Below, in pieces: positions 1 through 4,971 of a DNA stretch of 5,999 bases (its first letter is position 1; each line of letters begins with the position of its first letter). The notes beneath the pieces were generated by a model. It was not told the origin of the DNA. It was given only the letters and a program-made list of their open reading frames with translations, and made no database searches. The stretch comes from Candidatus Methylomirabilota bacterium (GTDB taxonomy: Bacteria; Methylomirabilota; Methylomirabilia; Methylomirabilales; Methylomirabilaceae). The stretch covers positions 816-6,814 of the forward strand of contig PQAQ01000260.1 in assembly GCA_003105305.1 (NCBI GenBank), given 5' to 3'. The position numbers were made by a program, and so were the translations under genes.

Positions 1-581
1 CGGTACGCCTGAGCGTCCCCGGAAATCAGACCACCCAGCCAGGGTAGCCCAACATGAAAATAGGTACGATAGAGCCACCCGAACAGCGGCCCCCTGGGAG
101 TCGCGAACTCCAGGATGATACCCACCCCTCCCGGACGCAGCACCCTCCAGAGTTCCGCCAGCCCACGTCGACGATCGATGACGTTCCGGATACCGAAAGC
201 GATAGTGACGGCATTGAAGGTGTCGGCATCGAAGGGAAGCGCCTCAGCGGAACCGGCCTGCAATCGGATGCGATCGGTCAGCCCCTTGCGGGCGACCTTC
301 TCCGCACCAATGCGAATCATCGGCAGGCAGAAGTCTACACCGACGATCCTCCCGGCCGAGGGGTACTGCCGGGCCAGTTCAATGGCCATATCGGCCGTCC
401 CCGTGCAGACGTCAAGCGCGATGCCGTCGGCAGGGAGCCTGGCCTGCGCCACCGCCTCCCGGCGCCAGTAGCAGTCGCGCGCGAAGCTGAGCAGGCGATT
501 GAGGAGATCGTACCGAGGCGCGATGCCGCCAAACATCCGGCGAATGGTATCGCCATCCCGTATCCCTCCATCCACCTGCAC
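1..581 (-). CDS. ubiE: UbiE/MenG-type quinone C-methyltransferase, C-terminus cut by window edge
   Basis: This is a class I SAM-dependent methyltransferase of the UbiE/MenG family, which methylates the ring of demethylmenaquinone and/or a ubiquinone precursor in the cytoplasm. I translated the minus strand by hand. Residues 16-39 carry MFGGIAPRYDLLN, then LS and a Trp, matching the first family signature. DVCTGTAD at 57-64 is the SAM-binding motif I, and GVDF at 81-84 follows. RVLRPGG at 146-152 plus LEF at 157-159 is the second signature, and GGLISGD at 183-189 is the conserved stretch near the C-terminus. The start is GTG at 581, because GAGGAGG lies 8 bases upstream and no in-frame ATG occurs before residue 16. 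There are 193 codons here; the family usually has about 230-250, so roughly 40-50 residues lie outside. The His of signature 1 is Asp36, as in some other subgroups. It is the third gene of a probable operon, 69 bases after the M48 gene. Whether it acts on mena- or ubiquinone cannot be told. Confidence 0.93.
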   Translation of the reverse strand, partial: MQVDGGIRDGDTIRRMFGGIAPRYDLLNRLLSFARDCYWRREAVAQARLPADGIALDVCTGTADMAIELARQYPSAGRIVGVDFCLPMIRIGAEKVARKGLTDRIRLQAGSAEALPFDADTFNAVTIAFGIRNVIDRRRGLAELWRVLRPGGVGIILEFATPRGPLFGWLYRTYFHVGLPWLGGLISGDAQAY

Positions 582-589
582 GCGATCGA

Positions 590-596
590 CCTCCTC
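590..596 (-). promoter_or_regulatory. Ribosome-binding site that fixes the ubiE GTG start
   Basis: GAGGAGG on the minus strand lies 8 bases before the GTG at 581-579. It is the only strong Shine-Dalgarno sequence near the methyltransferase N-terminus, and it selects this GTG over a second in-frame GTG at 575. Confidence 0.7.
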
Positions 597-650
597 GCTT
601 CGGCGCTTACAACGCCCGCCCCCGTTTGAAGGCGGACACAACGGGAGAAA

Positions 651-1709
651 TCAGTTGGGGGTCAGCGTGAGCTGTCGCTCTTCATCCGGTCCCCCGGACA
701 CACGCGGCAGCAATTTGATCCGGTCCCCCGCACGGAAGGTCGTTGCTTCTTTGACGCCGTTCAGGTTCGCCACCTCCCACGCCAGTTGCTGATCGCCCAA
801 CACATCCCTGGCCACGGTCGCAGGCGTATCGCCGTCCTTGGCGACATGGATCTTTAAGCGTCGACGATCCTGCTTTGCCCCGTAGACCAACCCGTCGAGG
901 TGCGCCTTGTATTCATTCGTCTTCACTTCAAGGCCGCCGCCGCCCTGCCCGGTCAGAATCGAGGCCATGGTCTCAGCCTTGACGACACGGTCGATCGTCT
1001 CCGGATGGGTCCCCTGAAATCCGTGATAACCCAACGCCTCCAGTCGTTCCTTCATCTTCATCGCACTCAGGAACGCCACCATCTCCTTGGGATCGTAGCC
1101 GGCGCGATAAGCGGTCCGAAGGCCAAGCTCATCCGCCTCCATCTCCGCCTCCCGGCCATATCCGAGCAGCACATGTTCAAAGAGGGCTGCCGAGACCCTG
1201 GCCCATTCCCCCGTATTCTCACGACCGCCGGGGCTGGCCGCCATCAGACCCAACGACAGGATCTGTGCGCCGAACGCCTTGGTGAGTTGTTTCGCCGCAT
1301 GCCGGGATGTGACGTGACCGATCTCGTGGCCGAGCACGCCCGCGAGCTGCGCCTCGCTGTTCAGCATCGCCAGCATTCCTCGGGTAATGTAGATATAGCC
1401 GCCGGGCAGGGCCATCGCATTCACGTCCGGGATATCGATGATCTTGAAGCTGTAGCGAAAACTGGTCGGGCCGATTTCGCTCACCAATCGCTGGCCGATC
1501 GATTCCACGTACGCTTGCAATTGCTGATCGCGGTACCGTCCGAACCGTCCGAGAATCTCCAGATCCGCCTTCTTCCCGATCTCGTTCTCGTCGGCTTCAG
1601 AAATGATCGACAGGAAACTATAGGCGCGGTCGGGCGTCATCAACCCAAGCAGGGACCCCGCGACCAGCAGCAGGAAATTACGCCTGCCGATCCCGTTACA
1701 GCAATCCAT
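651..1709 (-). CDS. M48-family zinc metalloprotease with C-terminal LysM-like domain, exported
   Basis: This is a 352-residue zinc-dependent endopeptidase of the M48 family, the group of BepA, YcaL and HtpX, probably acting in the periplasm on envelope proteins. HEIGH at 128-132 gives the two zinc His and the catalytic Glu129. Arg-x-x-Glu-x-x-Ala-Asp at 186-193 gives the third ligand, Glu189, and THPET at 234-238 is a family marker. Near the N-terminus, GRRNFLLL followed by a hydrophobic stretch looks like a signal peptide with a twin-arginine flavour. Residues about 286-335 (GDT, then ANLNG, then AGDRIKLLP) look like a LysM, suggesting peptidoglycan contact. I chose ATG 1709 because GAGGG lies 9 bases upstream; TTG at 1715 is too close to it. 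It follows the TPR gene by 25 bases, so cotranscription is likely. It is shorter than the ~480-residue M48 relatives that I recall having a further domain after the DGLVYG motif (273-278). The exact substrate is unknown. Confidence 0.92.
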   Translation of the reverse strand: MDCCNGIGRRNFLLLVAGSLLGLMTPDRAYSFLSIISEADENEIGKKADLEILGRFGRYRDQQLQAYVESIGQRLVSEIGPTSFRYSFKIIDIPDVNAMALPGGYIYITRGMLAMLNSEAQLAGVLGHEIGHVTSRHAAKQLTKAFGAQILSLGLMAASPGGRENTGEWARVSAALFEHVLLGYGREAEMEADELGLRTAYRAGYDPKEMVAFLSAMKMKERLEALGYHGFQGTHPETIDRVVKAETMASILTGQGGGGLEVKTNEYKAHLDGLVYGAKQDRRRLKIHVAKDGDTPATVARDVLGDQQLAWEVANLNGVKEATTFRAGDRIKLLPRVSGGPDEERQLTLTPN

Positions 1710-1718
1710 CACCAACCA

Positions 1719-1723
1719 CCCTC
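1719..1723 (-). promoter_or_regulatory. Ribosome-binding site of the M48 protease gene
   Basis: GAGGG (within GAGGGTGG) on the minus strand lies 9 bases before ATG 1709. The upstream in-frame GTG 1712 and TTG 1715 are closer than usual spacing, so the ATG is preferred. Confidence 0.5.
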
Positions 1724-1734
1724 GTCCCGAACGT

Positions 1735-2190
1735 CTATCGAATCCTCTGCTCCACGGCCTTGATGTTTTGTCTGGACTTCTCGGCTAATGGACCCTTTGG
1801 CAGATATTTGAGATACAACTTATACTCTTTGAGGGCCTTACGGTACAGGGCCTTATCGTCCGCGCCCAATTTCGCCTTCGTATGGTATGAAAGCCCCAGA
1901 TGATAGTGCGCCTCAGCAAAATCGTTTCGAAGTTTGATCGCCTGCTCGTACTCAGCAATTGCCTGATCGAGACTGGTAAACATTTGCTCGTGGAACGAGA
2001 TCCCGAGCTCGTAATGCGCCTGCGCTGTCGTCGTCGGATTGGCGACCGGCTTGCGCTCGGCCGCCGGAATCTTGCCTTCAACCGCAAGACTCGAACCCCG
2101 GAAGGCGAAGATCGCCAACGCCGTCGCGAAGACGTACACGCATCGTTTTACTTTGCGTATTATCGGACTACATGGGGCCGGTGAGGCCAT
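1735..2190 (-). CDS. Exported TPR-repeat protein
   Basis: This is a 151-residue protein with a signal peptide and two tetratricopeptide repeats. A basic N-terminus (RKVKR at 12-16) precedes a hydrophobic segment at about 18-30, with likely cleavage after SLA (34-36). The first TPR is at about 56-88 (AHYELG, then AIAEYEQAI). The second, about 91-131 (AHYHLG, then ALKEYKLYLKYLP), has an extra loop between its helices. TPRs bind peptides or proteins, so this may be a periplasmic scaffold, perhaps for the M48 protease encoded 25 bases downstream; the E. coli protease BepA carries TPRs on the same chain, which makes a split pair plausible but unproven. The frame stays open to 2289, but that start lies upstream of the -10 box at 2275-2280, so it cannot be used from this promoter. 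ATG 2190 has a weak ribosome-binding site, so the exact start is uncertain. Confidence 0.82.
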   Translation of the reverse strand: MASPAPCSPIIRKVKRCVYVFATALAIFAFRGSSLAVEGKIPAAERKPVANPTTTAQAHYELGISFHEQMFTSLDQAIAEYEQAIKLRNDFAEAHYHLGLSYHTKAKLGADDKALYRKALKEYKLYLKYLPKGPLAEKSRQNIKAVEQRIR

Positions 2191-2274
2191 GGGATCGCGT
2201 CGCAAGGGTCCCCCGCGCGTCACGCAATTGCCGCGTCTCGTAGGAACAGCACACGTACATACCGCATCAAAATT

Positions 2275-2303
2275 ACCATAGCGCACCAACAGAAACTGTT
2301 CAA
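2275..2303 (-). promoter_or_regulatory. Sigma70-like promoter of the TPR-M48-ubiE operon
   Basis: On the minus strand there is TTGAAC (2303-2298), a 17-base spacer, and TATGGT (2280-2275). Each box matches consensus at 4 of 6 positions and the spacing is optimal. An A-tract lies just upstream of the -35 box. Transcription should begin near 2268, about 78 bases before ATG 2190. The -35 box, the last 7 spacer bases and most of the -10 box are shared with the promoter at 3228-3256. Confidence 0.6.
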
Positions 2304-2380
2304 GACTTTTTGCGCCTCAACTGCCCACCGCCTTCTCAAAACAGGCGACATAACGCATGTGGACCGTCAAGAGCGAACTC

Positions 2381-2401
2381 CCTAAAGACGGCCATTTTAG
2401 G
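2381..2401. repeat. Inverted repeat abutting a -35 box, possible operator
   Basis: CCTAAA (2381-2386) and TTTAGG (2396-2401) form a perfect 6-base inverted repeat with a 9-base gap, ending one base before the TTGACA at 2403. The place fits an activator or repressor site for the plus-strand promoter, but the repeat is short and could be chance. Confidence 0.3.
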
Positions 2402-2402
2402 C

Positions 2403-2431
2403 TTGACAATTTCTACCGGCGAGGCTTAGTT
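2403..2431 (+). promoter_or_regulatory. Sigma70-like promoter of the small membrane protein gene
   Basis: A perfect TTGACA (2403-2408), a 17-base spacer and TTAGTT (2426-2431) lie 34 bases before ATG 2466. It is divergent from the TPR-operon promoter, with about 100 bases between the two -35 boxes. Confidence 0.6.
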
Positions 2432-2465
2432 TTCACCGTGAACCGAGAGGGAGGATGTTGACGCC

Positions 2466-2732
2466 ATGCTTATCCGAAAATGCCTCATGGGAGCGCTCGT
2501 GGGGATGTCCGGAGGATTCATCGTCGGCCTCGTTGCCGCATTTGTCCTCGGGCCGATCGGCTTGCTGTTCTCTGAGGACGGAACGGGGCCTGCGGCGGAT
2601 CTCGTGGGTCCGGCCCTGCTGCTGTCGATTCCTACCGGGACCGTCATTGGTATCGTAGTCGCGATCCGCAAGCACTCAAGGCTCCGCCAGGCAGCCGAAG
2701 AGGAGGAGCACGAGGCGGGCTTACGGCGCTAG
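2466..2732 (+). CDS. Small membrane protein with two helices, function unknown
   Basis: This is an 88-residue protein that I do not recognise. Two hydrophobic segments are visible: about 8-35, rich in Gly (GALVGMSGGFIVG and onward), and about 46-67 (LVGPALLLSIPTG, then IGIVVAI). A short acidic and Gly-rich loop (SEDGTG) joins them. The C-terminus after residue 68 is charged, with a basic patch (RKHSRLR) then an acidic one (EEEEHE). Both ends are therefore probably cytoplasmic by the positive-inside rule. GGGAGG lies 11 bases before the ATG, rather far but usable; the other ATG at 2455 in another frame sits directly against that site and opens only a shadow frame. A strong promoter precedes it, which supports a real gene. 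It converges on the next gene with 21 bases between and no clear terminator. Confidence 0.7.
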   Translation: MLIRKCLMGALVGMSGGFIVGLVAAFVLGPIGLLFSEDGTGPAADLVGPALLLSIPTGTVIGIVVAIRKHSRLRQAAEEEEHEAGLRR

Positions 2733-2753
2733 GAGGCGGAAGAAGAGAATCGC

Positions 2754-3149
2754 TCAGTAGGCTTGGCCCCGCCTGGGGACCGGCTGTGTCGCGGTCGGCG
2801 CCGCCGCGTCGTTCGCCGTCACCATCGCGCTGGCCTCAGGCCCGACCTCTTGATGCCGCGTATTCGCACCGACGATCCTCACGACATGCGGGCCGTTTGG
2901 GAGGCCCGTAATCTCCATCGCAGTCCCAAACGGCGGCCCGGGATTGCGCCCGTCAAGGTAGAGATGGATGTGATTGACATCCCCCGCCGGCTGAAACTCC
3001 CACCGGATCAACAGGCGGGACCCTATGGCGTCTCCATCCTTCGGCGACACGAGCTTCACCGTAGCCTGCTGCTGTGCCCACCCGACGGAGAGTGCCGCGA
3101 TGAGCACCACCGCGAACCCTGCGATCATCGACGTTATCGCCTTACCCAT
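2754..3149 (-). CDS. Secreted small beta-sandwich (Ig-like) protein, function unknown
   Basis: This is a 131-residue exported protein. The signal peptide is MGKAIT plus a hydrophobic core, with cleavage likely after GWA (23-25). The mature part starts with VKLVSPKDGDAI (31-42), a pattern typical of small bacterial Ig-like or carbohydrate-module folds. NHIHLYLDGRNPG (59-71) recalls the His-containing strand of DUF4399/DUF6130-type proteins. LPNGPHVVRIV (83-93) reads as the last strands, and the tail after about 112 is Ala/Pro/Thr-rich. AGAAGGAGAG lies 5 bases before ATG 3149, an excellent ribosome-binding site. The open frame extends to 3239, but that start overlaps the promoter. It resembles the protein at 5307-5711 in layout and motifs. 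No enzymatic residues are recognisable; a structural or ligand-binding envelope role is only a guess. Confidence 0.82.
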   Translation of the reverse strand: MGKAITSMIAGFAVVLIAALSVGWAQQQATVKLVSPKDGDAIGSRLLIRWEFQPAGDVNHIHLYLDGRNPGPPFGTAMEITGLPNGPHVVRIVGANTRHQEVGPEASAMVTANDAAAPTATQPVPRRGQAY

Positions 3150-3227
3150 GTAATCTCTCCTTCTGCGCGGCGCTGGAACCCACTGACGTTTGGGTGGTAA
3201 CCGCCGATTGGCGAATCTACCGGGAGT

Positions 3228-3256
3228 ACGATAGCGCACCGCGAAGAAGCGTTCAA
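3228..3256 (-). promoter_or_regulatory. Sigma70-like promoter of the secreted Ig-like protein gene
   Basis: On the minus strand there is TTGAAC (3256-3251), a 17-base spacer and TATCGT (3233-3228), with an A-tract upstream. The predicted RNA start near 3221 gives a leader of about 72 bases before ATG 3149. The layout and much of the sequence copy the promoter at 2275-2303, including GGTGCGCTAT across the spacer and -10 junction. Confidence 0.6.
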
Positions 3257-3653
3257 GCCTTTTCCGCTACGACCTATAAGATCCTGACAGCCGGGTCGGC
3301 GACTGCGGAGGCTCCTTGGGGTACGCGTCTCCCCCGGACTCTGTAGACACCCCACAATGACATTCTGTGTTTTTAGCTGGTTATATTTTCCATCCGTCTT
3401 ACTCCGTACACCCCGGAATAGCCCATAATACCCTTCCTACGAAGCCGCTCGACGGCTCCTGAGTCCCCATCGTGAGAGCCGGCTTACGTGGCGCAATACC
3501 GCTGCCTCACCTCCCCACCCCGCTCAGGGATTTTCTGGCCCCCCATTCCAGGATTTACCGGATAGCGATGGCCTTCGCTCTCGATTTACGATCAGGGCAC
3601 CGCCTCGCGGTTTCTCGTCTCTTCACGCTTCACCGCATGACAGGAGCAGGGCC

Positions 3654-3713
3654 ATGAGATACGTAACCGAGCATCTGTGGGGTATCTTCCTCGCCGGGGA
3701 TGAGGGACGATGA
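3654..3713 (+). CDS. Possible 19-residue leader peptide or gene remnant
   Basis: ATG 3654 opens MRYVTEHLWGIFLAGDEGR and stops at TGA 3711-3713. AGGAG at 3642-3646 lies 7 bases upstream, which is good spacing. The peptide is too short to judge by composition. It could be an upstream leader in the hsp20 transcript or the surviving start of a lost gene. Confidence 0.2.
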   Translation: MRYVTEHLWGIFLAGDEGR

Positions 3714-3720
3714 CAGCCTC

Positions 3721-3747
3721 CTGAGCGGAGCGCATGGGCGCTCTCAG
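3721..3747 (+). repeat. Hairpin in the hsp20 upstream region
   Basis: CTGAG (3721-3725) pairs with CTCAG (3743-3747) and AGCGC (3729-3733) pairs with GCGCT (3738-3742), giving 10 pairs, a 3-base bulge and an ATGG loop. No T-run follows, so it is not a typical intrinsic terminator; a leader-RNA structure is more likely. Confidence 0.45.
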
Positions 3748-3770
3748 GATAATCGGTATTGGGATGGATC

Positions 3771-3791
3771 GGGGTCACAGGGGGTGACCTC
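3771..3791 (+). repeat. Second hairpin in the hsp20 upstream region
   Basis: GGTCAC (3773-3778) pairs with GTGACC (3784-3789) around a 5-base loop; one G-T and one G-C pair extend it to 3771-3791. As DNA it could also be a dyad binding site. No T-run follows. Confidence 0.45.
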
Positions 3792-3854
3792 TGAGGAACA
3801 GTCGGCATACCACAGAGCAGGCGCGTGTCCGCTGGGGCAAGCCAAATACTCAGA

Positions 3855-3890
3855 TCGCTTAGTTGGCGGTAAACACACAGACAAGGAGGA
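3855..3890 (+). promoter_or_regulatory. hsp20 ribosome-binding site with possible ROSE-like thermosensor pairing
   Basis: AAGGAGGA (3883-3890) lies 5 bases before ATG 3896 and is an excellent ribosome-binding site. TCGCT at 3855-3859 fits the U(U/C)GCU motif known from ROSE RNA thermometers and could pair with AGGA (3884-3887) with the G bulged. The ribosome-binding site is seen directly; the thermosensor is inference, and the pairing is short with a loop of about 24 bases. Confidence 0.4.
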
Positions 3891-3895
3891 CAGTC

Positions 3896-4369
3896 ATGGG
3901 AATCGAACGCTGGAGACCGAGATGGAGTCTGATGGGGTCGCCGTTTCACCCGCTGGGTCGCATGGAACGGGAGATGGAGGAGATGGTCGAGCGCTTCGGT
4001 CGTGGGTGGCCCTTGGCACGGTGGTGGGGTGAACCCAGAGGAGTCGGCCCGATGATGGATATGGTCGACCGGAAGGACGAGGTGGTCGTGCGCGCCGATC
4101 TCCCCGGTCTGCAGCAGAAGGACGTGGAAGTGACCGTCGAGGGGGGCATACTCACCATCCGTGGCGAGCGCCAAGAGGATAAGGAATGCAAAGAGGAGGA
4201 TTATTACTGTTGCGAGCGGTGGACCGGGGCCTTTACGCGGAGCCTGACACTCCCGCCTGGCGTGGAGGCAGAGCATATTCGCGCCACGTTCCGGAATGGG
4301 GTGCTTGAGGTTCACGTGCCGAAGACGAAAGAGGCCAAGCGCGCAAAGGTCGACGTCAAGGTCGAGTGA
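3896..4369 (+). CDS. Small heat-shock protein, Hsp20/alpha-crystallin family
   Basis: This is a 157-residue ATP-independent holdase chaperone that binds unfolding proteins in the cytoplasm and passes them to DnaK-type machines. The N-terminal arm (1-50) is Arg/Trp/Met-rich. The alpha-crystallin domain spans about 53-144, with ADLPGL at 67-72, GILTIRGER at 84-92, GAFTRSLTLP at 111-120, and the hallmark A-x-x-x-N-G-V-L at 130-137 followed by EVHVPK. The C-terminal tail ends in V-x-V (VDVKV, 152-156), similar to the I-x-I/V anchor used in oligomer assembly. The length is typical. ATG 3896 has a near-perfect ribosome-binding site; the frame also opens at TTG 3863, which has none. Three Cys (98, 105, 106) lie in the loop before the ERWTG motif, unusual for the family. 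No CIRCE element or sigma32-type promoter was found. The DUF5666-like gene follows after 114 bases. Confidence 0.95.
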   Translation: MGIERWRPRWSLMGSPFHPLGRMEREMEEMVERFGRGWPLARWWGEPRGVGPMMDMVDRKDEVVVRADLPGLQQKDVEVTVEGGILTIRGERQEDKECKEEDYYCCERWTGAFTRSLTLPPGVEAEHIRATFRNGVLEVHVPKTKEAKRAKVDVKVE

Positions 4370-4483
4370 AAGCAGAACGGCGCGTCAGCGAACGGCTCGG
4401 CGGTATATCGCCTGGACCTGATCGGCGTGTCCTGAAAGGGATAGATACGACGCACCGATCCGCAAACAAGGAGGAGAACAGCG

Positions 4484-4882
4484 ATGAGAGGCTATACACG
4501 CTACGCGTATTGCGCAGTATTGACCGCAGCCGTGGCGTTGCTGGGGTTTGGGGAGGCTCGACTGAGTCCGGCGGCAGAGCAGGAAGCGGCGACAGCACAG
4601 CCTCCTGCGGCGCCCCCCGCAGCAGGCACCGGCATGCGCACGATCTCGGGCACCGTAACGGCGGTCGTTCCGGAGGCCAAAACGCTTGTTGTGACTGCGC
4701 CACAAGGCAAGGACACGCTGACCGTCGGCGTCTCCGTGACGGAGCACACCGTCATCAAGGAGGGAAAGGTGAAAAAGCGTTTGGACGACGTCAAGGTCGG
4801 TGATCGGGTCCGGATAAAATTCGAGCGGGTTAGCTCCGGCGACGTCGCCCAGTCGATTGTCGTCACACAGTCAAAGCAATAG
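4484..4882 (+). CDS. Secreted DUF5666-like small beta-barrel protein
   Basis: This is a 132-residue exported protein. The N-terminus MRGYTRYAY precedes a hydrophobic core (about 10-22), with cleavage probably near SPA (28-30). An Ala/Pro/Gln-rich linker covers 31-50. The domain at 51-128 reads as a small OB-like barrel: ISGTVTAVVPEAKTLVV (54-70), a middle strand block with VTEHTVIKEG (85-94), and the DVKVGDRVRIKFE pattern (102-114), with SIVV at 124-127. This layout resembles DUF5666-type secreted proteins, whose role is not well defined. AAGGAGGA lies before ATG 4484 with about 7 bases spacing. The upstream gap to hsp20 holds GGCG/CGCC arms around GTATAT but no clear promoter, so cotranscription with hsp20 is possible. 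Its stop codon overlaps a strong ribosome-binding site for the decayed gene behind it. Confidence 0.82.
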   Translation: MRGYTRYAYCAVLTAAVALLGFGEARLSPAAEQEAATAQPPAAPPAAGTGMRTISGTVTAVVPEAKTLVVTAPQGKDTLTVGVSVTEHTVIKEGKVKKRLDDVKVGDRVRIKFERVSSGDVAQSIVVTQSKQ

Positions 4883-4931
4883 GAGGCAGATTATGGAAAC
4901 GGCGCCACAAGGATCGGAAGACGAATCATGA
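4881..4931 (+). other. Orphan ribosome-binding site and 12-codon frame, likely old start of the pal-like gene
   Basis: AGGAGG (4881-4886) overlaps the stop of the preceding gene and lies 6 bases before ATG 4893. The frame METAPQGSEDES ends at TGA 4929-4931. Such a signal on a useless peptide suggests the original translation start of the Pal-like gene, now cut off by frameshift and deletion. A functional mini-peptide is the less likely alternative. Confidence 0.4.
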
Positions 4932-4971
4932 CGGCAACTCACAGAAGGGACTCGATGTATGATGAGGGTGA

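Larger units (their letters stand above)
3257..3895. other. Long stretch without a convincing gene
   Basis: About 640 bases lie between the divergent genes at 3149 and 3896. Open frames here lack protein-like composition and ribosome-binding sites, apart from a 19-codon frame at 3654. There is an AT-rich patch at about 3363-3391 with TATATT at 3382-3387, a weak promoter candidate preceded by ATGACA at 3357-3362 but with 19-base spacing. Hairpin arms AGCCG/CGGCT lie at 3443-3457, and a competing stem CGGCTC/GAGCCG lies at 3453-3458 and 3476-3481. A pyrimidine-rich segment covers about 3488-3550. The last 180 bases hold the hairpins of the hsp20 leader. It may hold a small RNA or gene debris; neither is shown. 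Confidence 0.5.

Noticed and set aside
54..629. 191-codon plus-strand open frame
   Set aside because: It lies antisense to the ubiE frame, which carries clear family motifs; its composition is unlike a protein.
900..1763. 287-codon plus-strand open frame
   Set aside because: It is a shadow of the M48 gene, which has HEIGH and the other zinc motifs. It has no ribosome-binding site and resembles no family.
2191..2289. N-terminal extension of the TPR protein to 2289
   Set aside because: It would start upstream of the -10 box of the only good promoter and would bury the signal peptide behind 33 unrelated residues.
3150..3239. N-terminal extension of the secreted protein to 3239
   Set aside because: It overlaps the promoter at 3228-3256, while ATG 3149 has a perfect ribosome-binding site and begins a signal peptide.
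3472..3657. 61-codon plus-strand open frame from GTG
   Set aside because: There is no ribosome-binding site, the composition is Arg/Pro/His-rich, and I recognise no domain. Its stop overlaps the ATG at 3654, which I regard as chance.
3896..3896. CIRCE or sigma32-type heat-shock control before hsp20
   Set aside because: I searched 3257-3895 by eye for the CIRCE dyad and for CTTGAA/CCCAT boxes and found none on the plus strand.
3623..4315. 230-codon minus-strand open frame
   Set aside because: It is antisense to hsp20, whose alpha-crystallin motifs are unmistakable. The antisense product is Pro/His/Ser-rich without domain features.
4366..4803. 145-codon plus-strand open frame overlapping the end of hsp20
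   Set aside because: It is out of frame with the DUF5666-like gene, which has the signal peptide and ribosome-binding site; the product looks like a GC-rich shadow.
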